Shown here: positions 51,410-60,234 of the stretch, in pieces
Layout of the letters: every line of letters begins with the position of its first letter
How positions within the stretch are numbered: position 1 is the first letter of the stretch
DNA from: Pseudomonadota bacterium
GTDB taxonomy: Bacteria; Pseudomonadota; Alphaproteobacteria; Rhizobiales; Beijerinckiaceae
Reading direction: 5' to 3'
Assembly: GCA_023386155.1 (NCBI GenBank)
Contig: JAEWKH010000066.1
Span: 62,001 to 126,000, forward strand
DNA: 64,000 bases
The notes under the pieces: model-generated
Databases searched by the model: none
The model's input: only the letters and a program-made list of their open reading frames with translations
Told to the model about the DNA's origin: nothing
Made by a program: the position numbers and the translations under genes

Positions 51410-52255
51410 CATTGGGTTTCCGGCATCCTGCTCTCCGAGAAAGAACAGATGCACACGTTCGGCACGGTTCGCATTCACGAGCTCACGTTGCACGGCCAGC
51501 ATGCGCTTGAGCTCGTTCACGAACCCTATCCGGCGTCGTGGCGACCATTCCGATATGTGGAACAGCACCCGGTAGCTCTCCGCTGGCATCATCCGCCCGG
51601 TTTCGGCATTGCGTTCCCAACGGACCGCATTGAGGTCCATCTCTGCCGCGAGAGGATCGTCTATAGGCTCCATCCGCGGTCTGCGGAAGGAGATCTCCGA
51701 GTGATACACCTTGCAGGATAGTGGAACCGGACGGGACAGGTTTGCAAGTTTCCCAAAGCAGGTATTGTAGGTAGTTCCGTCGCATCCCGGTATGTTCAGT
51801 GGCCTCTCCCTGCCGTCCGGGAATGATACGTAGCATTCGGCGATCCTGTGGAGAGTCGTAGCAGTCTGGTCACGCTCAGGGGTATCATTCGACCCCTGTC
51901 GATTGCGCCGTTGTACTCCTTCCGGGTCAAGTTCTGGGATCCGGATCTGCGGAATACCTTGAGGCCTATGCTCGATGAGCCGAAGACGTGTCGGTTGAAG
52001 CGCGGCGTGATGCCTTTGGATTCCAGGTCTACCAGACTGGAGCCCTATCACGATCTCGCATTCGGGGCCATGGCTCCCTTCGATCCGGAAGTGGGGCGCA
52101 ACCCGGTAGACACGGGCTCCGTCGGCAGCCACTGCAGTCATCTGGACACCACAATCCGGGCATTCCCAGTCTGCATTCCGCAATTCCGGAGATGCCGGCA
52201 ATTCCAAGATGGAGTGACAATCCCTTGTTTCTTGGTTCCGTGCGATGTCAGGCAC
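51344..52255 (-). CDS. Hypothetical protein with an N-terminal zinc-ribbon-like motif
   Basis: The 303-residue frame begins with GTG and has WECPDCGVQM followed 20-30 residues later by a His and a Cys (HFRIEGSHGPEC), a likely zinc site. Later parts (CDGTTYNTCFGKLANLSR, ERVHLFFLGEQD) are not recognised. It lies 157 bases downstream of the Pycsar operon on the same strand, so it may be an extra member or an unrelated neighbour. The start is uncertain. Confidence 0.5.
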   Translation of the reverse strand: MPDIARNQETRDCHSILELPASPELRNADWECPDCGVQMTAVAADGARVYRVAPHFRIEGSHGPECEIVIGLQSGRPGIQRHHAALQPTRLRLIEHRPQGIPQIRIPELDPEGVQRRNRQGSNDTPERDQTATTLHRIAECYVSFPDGRERPLNIPGCDGTTYNTCFGKLANLSRPVPLSCKVYHSEISFRRPRMEPIDDPLAAEMDLNAVRWERNAETGRMMPAESYRVLFHISEWSPRRRIGFVNELKRMLAVQRELVNANRAERVHLFFLGEQDAGNPMLFHVRDVRLATFLVVSPEPAT

Positions 52256-52412
52256 TTACGTCTTTCCCTCGGGCTTTCTCTTGTGCTGTCAACTGTATGC
52301 TCTGTCCTGTCACGTGTGGGTCACGGCGACATGAAGCTGGTGTTCAGCGGAGCGCGGATCATGCAAGCGGGTCCCTGAGACTTTCTCCAACAGTCCGTCA
52401 AAGACCCCTCTG

Positions 52413-53324
52413 CTAGATGTTTCTGCCAAGCGCCATGATGTGATCCCGGAGCTCATTGCACGCTGGACTGATGAGTGCAGCAACATTTTGCCCCTTTTCA
52501 TAGCGGTAACGGATCGAGGTAATCCCAGCCAAGTCACTGGGGAGTTTCACCTTGGTCCCTTGCGGTTCCATGAGGATGGCGCGCTGCCGTCCGAGCCGCC
52601 CCATGAAAAATCCCAGCTCGAAGATCACATTGTCCCGTGGGGTCGGCCAGTCCTCGTCCCGGATGTTCGTCGTATCGTCAGGGTGAGCCACTGCCACCGC
52701 GAAGTCGGACTGTTCCAACTCCTGTTCGAGGCTCTCAAGGGTGTAGTTGGTAACCCGAAATACGCCATTGCTCCACACCATCGTCAGAAAAGGATCATGG
52801 GCGAAGGCGTTGTCGATAGCTCTGGCGATATGCAAGGACTCCACTGACGAAATCACAAAAACCCTGATCTTCTCGTTGGGAGGCCTGATTAGGGCGTTGC
52901 GCTGCTCGAGTCGGCGGGACAGCTCCTGGGCGATGCGTCTCCAGATTTCCGGGTAGCGCGTTGCGATTTCCGAGAACTTTTCCTCGCCGACCTTGAGGAC
53001 CAGGGCATCGCCATCGGCAACCAGGGTCGCGGAGCGTTTTTGGGTCGGCGAAATGGCAGCCATCTCCCCGACGTGATCGCTCGGATACCGGGTAGCAATC
53101 CTCTTGCCGTTGACCACGACGCCGAACGTGCCGGAGATGATGAAGTACACGTCATTATCGGAGGCTGCCTGCTCGATGAGAGCCTCCCCCTGCCGCACCG
53201 CGCTTAGAGTGCCAACCTCGACCAGTGCCTCAGCCGCACCAGGTATGCCGAGAACGATCTTCTGCTTGCGCACCTCGTCAAATAGCAGACTTTTTCCGCG
53301 GTCGCCTGAAAATCTATCGATCAT
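52413..53324 (-). CDS. pycTIR: Pycsar-type effector: cNMP-binding domain plus TIR-like domain
   Basis: The 303-residue protein has an N-terminal cyclic-nucleotide-binding domain (residues about 20-135), with the phosphate-binding pattern VGEMAAISPTQKRSAT. Its C-terminal half is a TIR-like domain (PF10137 type) starting RVFVISSVESLHIAR, with the likely catalytic glutamate in NVIFELGFFMGRLGR. In Pycsar defence, a cyclase makes cCMP or cUMP upon infection and the nucleotide switches on a TIR effector that destroys NAD+. The start overlaps the stop of the E2-like gene by ATGA. Function is inferred from domain order and neighbours. Confidence 0.88.
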   Translation of the reverse strand: MIDRFSGDRGKSLLFDEVRKQKIVLGIPGAAEALVEVGTLSAVRQGEALIEQAASDNDVYFIISGTFGVVVNGKRIATRYPSDHVGEMAAISPTQKRSATLVADGDALVLKVGEEKFSEIATRYPEIWRRIAQELSRRLEQRNALIRPPNEKIRVFVISSVESLHIARAIDNAFAHDPFLTMVWSNGVFRVTNYTLESLEQELEQSDFAVAVAHPDDTTNIRDEDWPTPRDNVIFELGFFMGRLGRQRAILMEPQGTKVKLPSDLAGITSIRYRYEKGQNVAALISPACNELRDHIMALGRNI

Positions 53325-54127
53325 GATACTCTTCCGTTTTTCGCGGCGTCAGCGGCGGCCCGTGTCCCGGCGGACATGCCTTCCGAACCAACGCTTAGTG
53401 GACATTTGCGCATAGAGCCGCAGCAGGGTGTTCTCGAGACCAGATGCGACTTCCAGTATTCGGCCTCGGCCTTCCGGCGTGCGCGCTCGGATACCACCAA
53501 GGTCACGATAGCAGACTTGTTGCAACAGGAGCGGCGAAGGATCAGGCGGCCGCGACGGTCGGTGCATCCCTTGGGACAACAGGCACGGCCGTTCACGAGG
53601 CGTGAGCCGTCTCTGCTGGCTCGGATGGCCCCGGCGCTGAACCAGTGCTTCTCGCCCTCGATCATGCGCTGGTAGCTCTCCTCGAGACCAAGCTCTTTCG
53701 CTGCAGCCAATGCAGATACGTGATGGGGTCCTGCGGACCCGTGTGACAGGGCCTGAAGCGGAGGCCAGAGGCGGGTGCGGGCGGCGACTCGTTGTAGCTT
53801 GAGGAATTCGAACAGAAGTCCCCACCACACATGAGCGGAGTCGATATCGGAGACGAGTTTCTCCGCGCCTAGAGTGAGACAGAAGCTGCTATCATCGTTG
53901 ACGTGACGTTCTGGACAGAAGCCCGGGAATGCGGTTCCGGGAATCGTCTCACGAATGACAAGTCCCCGAGGCTCCTCCGACAGTGTCAGGGCAACACTGA
54001 AATTCCTGGATGCCCCGGGGATTTCGATTTCCGCAACGCCTGAGACGCTGCGATCGTCCTGCCCGGTTATGATAAACCAGGCCGGCACGACCGAATGAAC
54101 CAGTGCCAAACGTTGCGGATCGGTCAT
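53321..54127 (-). CDS. E2-like (UBC-fold) protein with a cysteine-rich C-terminal part
   Basis: The 268-residue protein has an E2-type active-site pattern, FCPERHVNDDSSFCL, in which His75 and the candidate catalytic Cys83 match the HxxxxxxxCL signature of ubiquitin-conjugating enzymes. WWGLLFEFLKLQRVA follows, as in prokaryotic E2 families. The C-terminal part has a cluster of cysteines (RACCPKGCTDRRG and RRSCCNKSA; Cys183, 184, 188, 201, 202) that may bind zinc. ATGA overlaps with both the cyclase and the TIR genes tie it to the operon. E2-like proteins prime the enzymes of some CBASS systems; a like role for a cyclase here is inference. Confidence 0.65.
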   Translation of the reverse strand: MTDPQRLALVHSVVPAWFIITGQDDRSVSGVAEIEIPGASRNFSVALTLSEEPRGLVIRETIPGTAFPGFCPERHVNDDSSFCLTLGAEKLVSDIDSAHVWWGLLFEFLKLQRVAARTRLWPPLQALSHGSAGPHHVSALAAAKELGLEESYQRMIEGEKHWFSAGAIRASRDGSRLVNGRACCPKGCTDRRGRLILRRSCCNKSAIVTLVVSERARRKAEAEYWKSHLVSRTPCCGSMRKCPLSVGSEGMSAGTRAAADAAKNGRVS

Positions 54128-55674
54128 CGAGCGTAGGCCTTGGCTTCGACCGCAAGCTCACCGCTCTTGACGACAAGCGGAGCCGCAAGGTGTGCGGTAA
54201 CAGCATCGTAATCGAGGCCGTGGGCTTTGCCGTCGTCGACAAAGAGTCGCTTGATCCCGGGCGGGGCGCTATTCAGGGCGCGCGGGCCGAGCGCCGTCTC
54301 GTCACCCTCGCAGGTGGACTGCAATGCCTCGGACGCACTGATTGCCTTGCTAACCGAGCACCTCACGCTTTTATCACCTCGAATGCCGAGGCGCGTGATG
54401 GGAGTGGTTCCGTACTCGATGCCGATAGCGAGGCCGAGTTCCTTCACGTTGGGCAGTTCGTCCTGACACAGCTCGAAGCTCGATCGCATTCCGGCAGCTG
54501 CCTCGACGGCCGCGGTCACTGTCGCCGACGCTTCCGTATTGTCCCGCGTTCCTTTGGCGAGAAGACCGTGGACGCAATCGCCGATGAAGCGTACCTTGCG
54601 GCCCGAAAAGTCTTCCTTCAGCGTCGCGGCGAGTTCGTTCCTGATCACATGCAGGTTCGCGACCATTTCCGCGACGCGCCCGGTGCGAATGCAGTCGGTC
54701 ACGTAGTTGGTGAAGCCGGCAATGTCCGCAAAGATGGATGTCAGCTCCATTCGTACCGAGTGTGACGGCGACAGTTCTCGGAAATCGATCGTCTTGAGCG
54801 GCGGCGTGTGGCGATGAAACGTGAAGGTCGGCAAGGAGCCATCGGTGACGCTCAGACGCTTCTCGACGGCTTCGGCAAAGCGTGCGACGGCTTCGTCGCT
54901 TGCCCGGCTGCTTCCGGAAAGTCCGAGGATGGGTACAGCGCCGTAAGCAAAGGAATGCATCCGCTCGTTGACAAGTCCACCTACCGCACCGAGCCCGAGG
55001 TCTCTTCGAACTTGATCGCTGGGGTAAATGCCCTCCACGTCGCCTTCTGCGAGCTTCGCGGCATAATTTGCCGGATTGCCCAGGAACAGGGGCTCCGGCT
55101 CGTTGCTCCGTCCACTGTTCACAGCGACAGCCGTTCCAGCATCCATCCCGATGCGCACCCGGGTTCTATAGAGGCCGCCGCCGACGCTCCGGCTGGTTTC
55201 CTCAATGGTCCGCTTCAAGGCGTCGGCGAACTCAAGCGCACGGACAGCCCGCTCCTTTGCCTTGTCTGGGCCTGCAGGGGACACAATGACCGCATGCATC
55301 CTAGCGCCATGGTAGTCGACACGCTGGGCTTCGTACTCTTCAGCGACGCGATCGCACCCGGAGTAATGGAGGTGCAACATCGACAGGGCGCGCGCGTGGC
55401 TTGCCTCGGTCTCGCGTTCTTGCTCCAGCATTGTCGTCGCAAAATCGAGGAGTTGAACATAGACGTGAACGCCCTCGACAATGACAGCCTCGCTGGGCCG
55501 GACGCTGAAAATGAGGTCCTCTCTGGCTCCGCCCTTCGCGTGGAGGGATGCAATTTCCGAGCGACGGCGGACCATGTCCGCCGTCGAGAATGTCCGGACG
55601 TTAACCAGCCCCTGAGGGACTGTGCCCTTGAACTGACGGATCCGTGCAAGGCTCTTCTGTCGTGACCAGCTCAT
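54124..55674 (-). CDS. pycC: Pycsar-like nucleotide cyclase (tandem class III cyclase domains)
   Basis: The 516-residue protein has two class III cyclase homology domains. The C-terminal one carries both metal-binding aspartates, in SIFADIAGFTNYV and VRFIGDCVHGLL. The N-terminal one is degenerate but keeps a GNPANYAAKLAEG stretch like the GNxxNxAxRL motif. Pycsar enzymes of this class make cCMP or cUMP, and the coupled cNMP-binding TIR gene supports this over ordinary adenylate cyclase. I chose the ATG at 55674, preceded by GAGG; a TTG at 55761 would extend it by 29 residues. The cyclised base cannot be read from the sequence. Confidence 0.85.
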   Translation of the reverse strand: MSWSRQKSLARIRQFKGTVPQGLVNVRTFSTADMVRRRSEIASLHAKGGAREDLIFSVRPSEAVIVEGVHVYVQLLDFATTMLEQERETEASHARALSMLHLHYSGCDRVAEEYEAQRVDYHGARMHAVIVSPAGPDKAKERAVRALEFADALKRTIEETSRSVGGGLYRTRVRIGMDAGTAVAVNSGRSNEPEPLFLGNPANYAAKLAEGDVEGIYPSDQVRRDLGLGAVGGLVNERMHSFAYGAVPILGLSGSSRASDEAVARFAEAVEKRLSVTDGSLPTFTFHRHTPPLKTIDFRELSPSHSVRMELTSIFADIAGFTNYVTDCIRTGRVAEMVANLHVIRNELAATLKEDFSGRKVRFIGDCVHGLLAKGTRDNTEASATVTAAVEAAAGMRSSFELCQDELPNVKELGLAIGIEYGTTPITRLGIRGDKSVRCSVSKAISASEALQSTCEGDETALGPRALNSAPPGIKRLFVDDGKAHGLDYDAVTAHLAAPLVVKSGELAVEAKAYAR

Positions 55675-55890
55675 TAGTGACCTCAAGGTAGCAAGCTGTT
55701 GGCTCTGATCCGTCGCGGGGTTCGTTTCGGCATCGGAGATTGCTCCATAGGCTTTCTTCAAGTTCGCCTACTCCGAACAAAATCTGGGAGCAGTTGATAT
55801 CGCTGTCAAGTAACGTAGAATGCGTCTATAGCGAACGCTGGGTAGAGCGGGTATGTTATCCACAGTTGTTCCCGCAGGGGTGGAAAATCC

Positions 55891-56211
55891 ATGGTTGCAT
55901 TATTCGGAGAACGGATCCGGGAGTTGAGAAAGAAAAAGGGCATGACCCTTGATCAACTCGCCGTCGCGACCGATTCCAGCAAAAGCTACATCTGGGAACT
56001 GGAAAACAAGGACCCGCCACGTCCTTCGGCGGACAAGATTGCCAGGATCGCGACCGCGCTTGATGTCACCGGGGATTACCTGATGGGTACTGCTGACGTG
56101 GACCTGCAATCGGCCGAAGATGAGGCCTTCTTCCGAAAGTATAGTCAAATGACGCCGGAGGCCCGTGCTAGGCTCCGGAAGCTCGCAAAGGCACTCGACG
56201 AGGATGATTGA
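55891..56211 (+). CDS. XRE-family regulator paired with ImmA-like protease
   Basis: The 106-residue protein has a helix-turn-helix (LFGERIRELRKKKGMTLDQL to SSKSYIWELENKDPPRPS), a linker and a short acidic tail (LAKALDEDD). It shares its stop codon base with the next gene (TGATG), so the two are cotranslated. XRE/ImmA-type pairs act in mobile elements and stress responses: the protease cleaves the repressor on a signal such as DNA damage. It is divergent from the Pycsar operon across a spacer of about 215 bases, so it may control that operon. Confidence 0.88.
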   Translation: MVALFGERIRELRKKKGMTLDQLAVATDSSKSYIWELENKDPPRPSADKIARIATALDVTGDYLMGTADVDLQSAEDEAFFRKYSQMTPEARARLRKLAKALDEDD

Positions 56212-57107
56212 TGGATGCGGGGCAGGGGCCTGAAGGTTGGGCGATCAAGCTCACCAAGATGCTGGATTTCGTCTATGGAGACGGTCCGGAGCGCTATCCC
56301 GTCAAGGTCGACCAGTTGGCTCTGGAATACTCCGCCCGCGCATACCCCGATGCTCCAATCAAAAAGGTCCTTGCCGACGATCTTGATGGGTTCGAAGGCG
56401 CCCTGGTTTCGGCGCAAAAGTCAGGAGCTTGGGGTATTCTTTACGACAAACGCCAACGTCCCGAGAGGGCCCGGTTCACGATTGCTCACGAATTCGGTCA
56501 CTATCTCCTACACCGCCACATGAGCCGTGAGGGCTTCCGGTGTGGAGAGGAGCAGGTGAGCAGACGCGAAGGCGTTGGCATTGAAAAAGAGGCCGATACG
56601 TTTGCGGCCTACCTCCTGATGCCGTTCCACGATTTCCGGGCTCGCATCCCACCCAACAGCAAACCGACGCTTGAGGAGCTTGGAGCCTGTGCTCAGTGTT
56701 ATGGTGTCTCTCTTACGGCTGCGATCCTGCGCTGGCTCGAATATACGGAGCGCCGTTCGCTGTTTGTTGTTTCGCGGGAAGGGTTCGCGCTGTGGGCTAA
56801 GGCAAGTGACTCGGCTTTCAAGTCCGGCCGCTTCATCAGGACGCGCAATACGACCTATGAACTTCCACCCTCGGCCCGTTGTGTACTTGGCCCTTTGAAT
56901 ACCGAGGCCCGCAGTGGCATATCCCATCCGGCCGGCGTGTGGTTCGACGAGCCAGTAGAAGAGATTTCCATAGCGTCTGAGGAACTGGATATGGTTCTAA
57001 CGCTTCTTCACCTTGGTCCGCCGCCAGAGAAGCGCTGGGAACGGAGAGAGGACGGCGAAGGCGTTGAGAGCGGTCTCACTTCCAGCCGTAGGCGTCCGTT
57101 CCGTTGA
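56211..57107 (+). CDS. ImmA/IrrE-family metallo-endopeptidase
   Basis: The 298-residue protein has the zinc protease motif FTIAHEFGHYLLHR (HExxH) and the downstream Glu in KEADTFAAYLLMP. The N-terminal KLTKMLDFVYGDG and the C-terminal IRTRNTTYELPPSA parts are typical of the ImmA/IrrE family in length and order. It follows the XRE repressor with a one-base overlap. The likely substrate is that repressor, which would tie induction of neighbouring defence genes to cleavage. Confidence 0.88.
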   Translation: MDAGQGPEGWAIKLTKMLDFVYGDGPERYPVKVDQLALEYSARAYPDAPIKKVLADDLDGFEGALVSAQKSGAWGILYDKRQRPERARFTIAHEFGHYLLHRHMSREGFRCGEEQVSRREGVGIEKEADTFAAYLLMPFHDFRARIPPNSKPTLEELGACAQCYGVSLTAAILRWLEYTERRSLFVVSREGFALWAKASDSAFKSGRFIRTRNTTYELPPSARCVLGPLNTEARSGISHPAGVWFDEPVEEISIASEELDMVLTLLHLGPPPEKRWERREDGEGVESGLTSSRRRPFR

Positions 57108-57332
57108 TCGGGTCCTTGGGAGCCGAATTCTGACGTGCATTCGGCCACCTGATCGGAAAACCACGCGATGGCCCGCTGCGATCTTGAGTTTATCAAAGCG
57201 GCCGCGCTATTTTGTTAATACATCTGATCTGCAAAGCCAATCCGACCGCCGTTCACTTTGAGCCATCTCTTTTTGGACTCCTCAATAGGCTAGAGCGTCA
57301 CTTCATAATCGCCTATTCAAAGAAAGAAGGAA

Positions 57333-58232
57333 ATGTCGGAAACGCTTTATATAATCGGGAATGGTTTCGACCTGCACCATGGTATTCGTTCCTCGTACAA
57401 GGAATTCGGCGCCTATCTGAAAGCCCGTGACCGGGAAACCTACAATGTCATGGAGCGCTATTTCGACGTTGACACGGACTTTTGGGCTGAATTTGAGGGC
57501 AGACTCGCCTCCTTCGATAGCGATACGCTGATAGAGGACACGTCCTGTTTTCTAGTGAGCTATAGCGCAGAGGACTGGAGCGATTCGTTCCATCATGACT
57601 ACCAGTATGAGATCGACGAGACTATCAAAGCGATATCGACGACGCTTCGAGCGCGGTTCGCCGAATGGATCCGGCAGCTCCGCATTCCTGATAGATCAGA
57701 GATCGCGAGCCTGCGGGTGCCTTTGGATCCGTCTGCAACCTTTCTGAACTTCAACTACACGCCATCGCTACAGCAACTCTATGGCATCCCTGATGCTCGT
57801 ATCCGACATATTCACGGGGCGGCGAGTGATCCGGACGCACAGCTTGTCCTAGGACACGGTTGGGAGCCGGAGCCTCAGCCTGATCCCTATCGCTTCTCAG
57901 GCGATCCTGAGGACGCAGATACACGGGTCGTCGAAGGTCAAAGAATTATCGACAGCTACTTCAGAGACACCTTCAAGCCGACTGCAAATATTATTCAAGC
58001 CAACGCCGCCTTCTTTGCAAGCCTGTCGCAGGTTGAAAGGATCTTTGTGATGGGGCACTCGATTTCCAGCGTTGATCATCCATATTTTAACGAGATAATA
58101 CGCAACATCGATGCCACCCGCGTACGGTGGAAGATCAGCTACCGTGATGGCATCGCGGAACTTCAAGAGCGCGTGAAGATGGTCGGCATCGCTCTAAATC
58201 AAGCCGAGTTCGCGCATCTTCCGGATTTTTGA
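57333..58232 (+). CDS. AbiH-family phage abortive infection protein
   Basis: The 299-residue protein matches the AbiH family, named for a lactococcal abortive infection protein. Seen: the N-terminal LYIIGNGFDLHHGI, then FLNFNYTPSLQQLYG, IRHIHGAASDPDAQLVLGHG and FVMGHSISSVDHPYF. The core is Rossmann-like, and the biochemical action is not established. The start follows AAGAAGGA by 4 bases. It lies in a row of defence-type genes, which supports the role. It is the only gene here with a clear Abi name. Confidence 0.88.
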   Translation: MSETLYIIGNGFDLHHGIRSSYKEFGAYLKARDRETYNVMERYFDVDTDFWAEFEGRLASFDSDTLIEDTSCFLVSYSAEDWSDSFHHDYQYEIDETIKAISTTLRARFAEWIRQLRIPDRSEIASLRVPLDPSATFLNFNYTPSLQQLYGIPDARIRHIHGAASDPDAQLVLGHGWEPEPQPDPYRFSGDPEDADTRVVEGQRIIDSYFRDTFKPTANIIQANAAFFASLSQVERIFVMGHSISSVDHPYFNEIIRNIDATRVRWKISYRDGIAELQERVKMVGIALNQAEFAHLPDF

Positions 58233-58305
58233 GAACAAAGCTCGGTACACCAATGACGTGGCGCCGCACATAACTGGTGCGTAGAATTTATTAAGACCAG
58301 AGACA

Positions 58306-59349
58306 ATGGCGAAACATCCTCCGAAGATCTTTCTAGACGCCAACATTGTCATCGGTGGCGGCAAGCCGCCGGGCGGCCCTGAGCTCGCGCGGGTGATCGA
58401 CTTGGTCGAGGCAGGTCTCGTAACGGTATTGACGACTGATCTCACCATTACCGAGGTTGCAAAAAAACACGTGCAGAATGACCTTGATCTGATCCGAGAT
58501 ATTTGCCAGCCGCACTTCCGCAAAACAGTGGAGTTCGCAACAGGAGCCAAACTTCCGGAGATCAAACGGGCAGAGTTGAAGCGAAGGCTAAGTGAAGCCT
58601 ATGAGGCTTCGACCAAGTCCATGTTCAGGAATTTAAGAGCGAAGACGCTAGCGATCGATAACGTCAAGCCGTCTGTCGTGTTCGACGCCTATGCTGCTGG
58701 CGAGGGGTTTTTCTCAAGCGAGGGAAAGAAAAACCAGTTTCCGGATGCATTCACATTCGAGTGCTTGAAGCAGGAGGCCTCAGAAGAGCCGGTCATCATT
58801 GTCACACAAGATGGTGACTTCGTGAAGCCGGCCCGAGCCGAGAAGAACATCACGCTGGTGAAGTCGCTGCCTGAGTTATTCGAAAAGCTCGGCCTGGAAA
58901 TGCAGGTGCCGGAGATAGATGCTTTTCTAGAGGATCACAAGGACGAACTCATCGAAGAAGTCGACCGAGAGCTTTCGAATTGGACATTGCAGGGCGATGT
59001 CGAAGACTCAGAGATCGATGAAACGATAGTGACCGAAGTAGAAGTTCAAAACCTAACAGCCTTTAGGCCGACGGCAAAGGGAGACCCGATCTTGGTTATA
59101 GGGAGGCTAGCCGTGAAGGCGAACGTTTCCTACACGCATCCGAATTGGGATGAAGCCATATACGACTCTGAGGACAAGGTCCTCGTCCCCTTTGAAGACG
59201 TAAATGGTGAGACTGAGGTCGATTTGGAGATTGACGTGTCGATGTCGCTCTTGGTCGGCGATGATGGAGAGCCGGAGCAAATTGACGAACTACGTTTTCG
59301 AAACGACAATTTCGTCTATGTCACGCTCCACCCATACGACTACGACTAG
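58306..59349 (+). CDS. PIN-domain protein (DUF4935 type)
   Basis: The 347-residue protein has an N-terminal PIN-like nuclease domain: the first acidic residue in KIFLDANIVIGG, Glu and Asp in the TDLTITEVAKKH region, and a later acidic motif IIVTQDGDFVKPA. The C-terminal third (from residue 230) is acidic and beta-rich and not recognised. Proteins of this kind are often found with toxin-antitoxin or defence genes and probably cut RNA. It lies 73 bases after the AbiH gene and may share its transcript. Confidence 0.75.
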   Translation: MAKHPPKIFLDANIVIGGGKPPGGPELARVIDLVEAGLVTVLTTDLTITEVAKKHVQNDLDLIRDICQPHFRKTVEFATGAKLPEIKRAELKRRLSEAYEASTKSMFRNLRAKTLAIDNVKPSVVFDAYAAGEGFFSSEGKKNQFPDAFTFECLKQEASEEPVIIVTQDGDFVKPARAEKNITLVKSLPELFEKLGLEMQVPEIDAFLEDHKDELIEEVDRELSNWTLQGDVEDSEIDETIVTEVEVQNLTAFRPTAKGDPILVIGRLAVKANVSYTHPNWDEAIYDSEDKVLVPFEDVNGETEVDLEIDVSMSLLVGDDGEPEQIDELRFRNDNFVYVTLHPYDYD

Positions 59350-59636
59350 GTCTGTCACAATCAAGACCTTCGGATCTGCGCCGACAGGAAGAAGCAGGAT
59401 ATCAAGTCGCGCATATGCGTAGAGAAAATACATAACACGGCAGAATTGTACGTTCAGTCTAAGTATCTCCTTCTGTAGCGTTCTCAGTGGATTGATGTAT
59501 CACACTCCTCTCGGGACTCTCTTGGCTGATCGCCAGCACTTGCCAGCGTCCAAGTCTGTTACTGACATGATCCCTAGATCAGTAAGCGCGAGACCATTAA
59601 GTTCGCATTCTCAATCATACAATATGATAAGTTCAT

Positions 59637-60215
59637 CTATGCATCGAGGAATGAACTCAATCTTTGAAAGGTCAAGCCATCGGGGGCCGCATCGAGAAAT
59701 GTGCGCATCTCGCCCGTGCTCAATGACCGTTTAAGCATCTCTCTGTGCTCAAGATCCTTATGTAGTACCAAGGTCGACAATCTTGGATCAGAAAGCCAGC
59801 CGCGCTCAACCTCGGCTGCCTTTTCGTTCTTAACCCGACTGTAGAAGTACACGTGACCATTCTTTGCCACATGGTCGAGAATCAAGACTTGACCTCTCGG
59901 ATTAATATCGGGTCGCTCGGTCTGCGATAGTGTTAAGTCGACCTTTCGCCCACGGTATTCCAGCCAGGCATGCGATATTTGGATCTCATCAGTCCCGTCA
60001 TTGATGTATCCCACAATCGGCTCAGTTAGGATGCCCTTTTCGGCGAAGTACAGATGAAGAAAAAACGTCATCCGATAACACATGCCCGTGGACCCACTTG
60101 GGCTCAGAAATTTGAGAAGTAGCCCCTCCGAGGCTTCGGCAATTGTTTTTTCCTCATCATTCAGAGCTTCCTTCCACTGCTCTTGCTTGCGAGCTCTCTG
60201 CTTTGCCTGCCCCAT
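59637..60215 (-). CDS. Putative transglutaminase-like protein after the Lamassu genes
   Basis: The 192-residue protein starts MGQAKQRARKQEQWKEAL, a lysine/arginine-rich opening seen in SEC-C type or nucleic acid-associated proteins. Its middle has a possible Cys-His-Asp triad in GMCYRMTFFL, QISHAWLEYRG and KVDLTLSQ, which is the order of transglutaminase-like hydrolases. A GGAGGG site precedes the ATG by about 14 bases and only 19 bases separate it from the SMC-like gene, so it is probably in the same operon. I do not recognise a named family. Confidence 0.6.
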   Translation of the reverse strand: MGQAKQRARKQEQWKEALNDEEKTIAEASEGLLLKFLSPSGSTGMCYRMTFFLHLYFAEKGILTEPIVGYINDGTDEIQISHAWLEYRGRKVDLTLSQTERPDINPRGQVLILDHVAKNGHVYFYSRVKNEKAAEVERGWLSDPRLSTLVLHKDLEHREMLKRSLSTGEMRTFLDAAPDGLTFQRLSSFLDA

Positions 60216-60234
60216 CTGGCGTGAACCTTCCCTC

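Noticed and set aside
51848..52378. Plus-strand frames of 142-176 codons over the zinc-ribbon-like gene
   Set aside because: They are antisense to the better-supported minus-strand gene and have no start signal.
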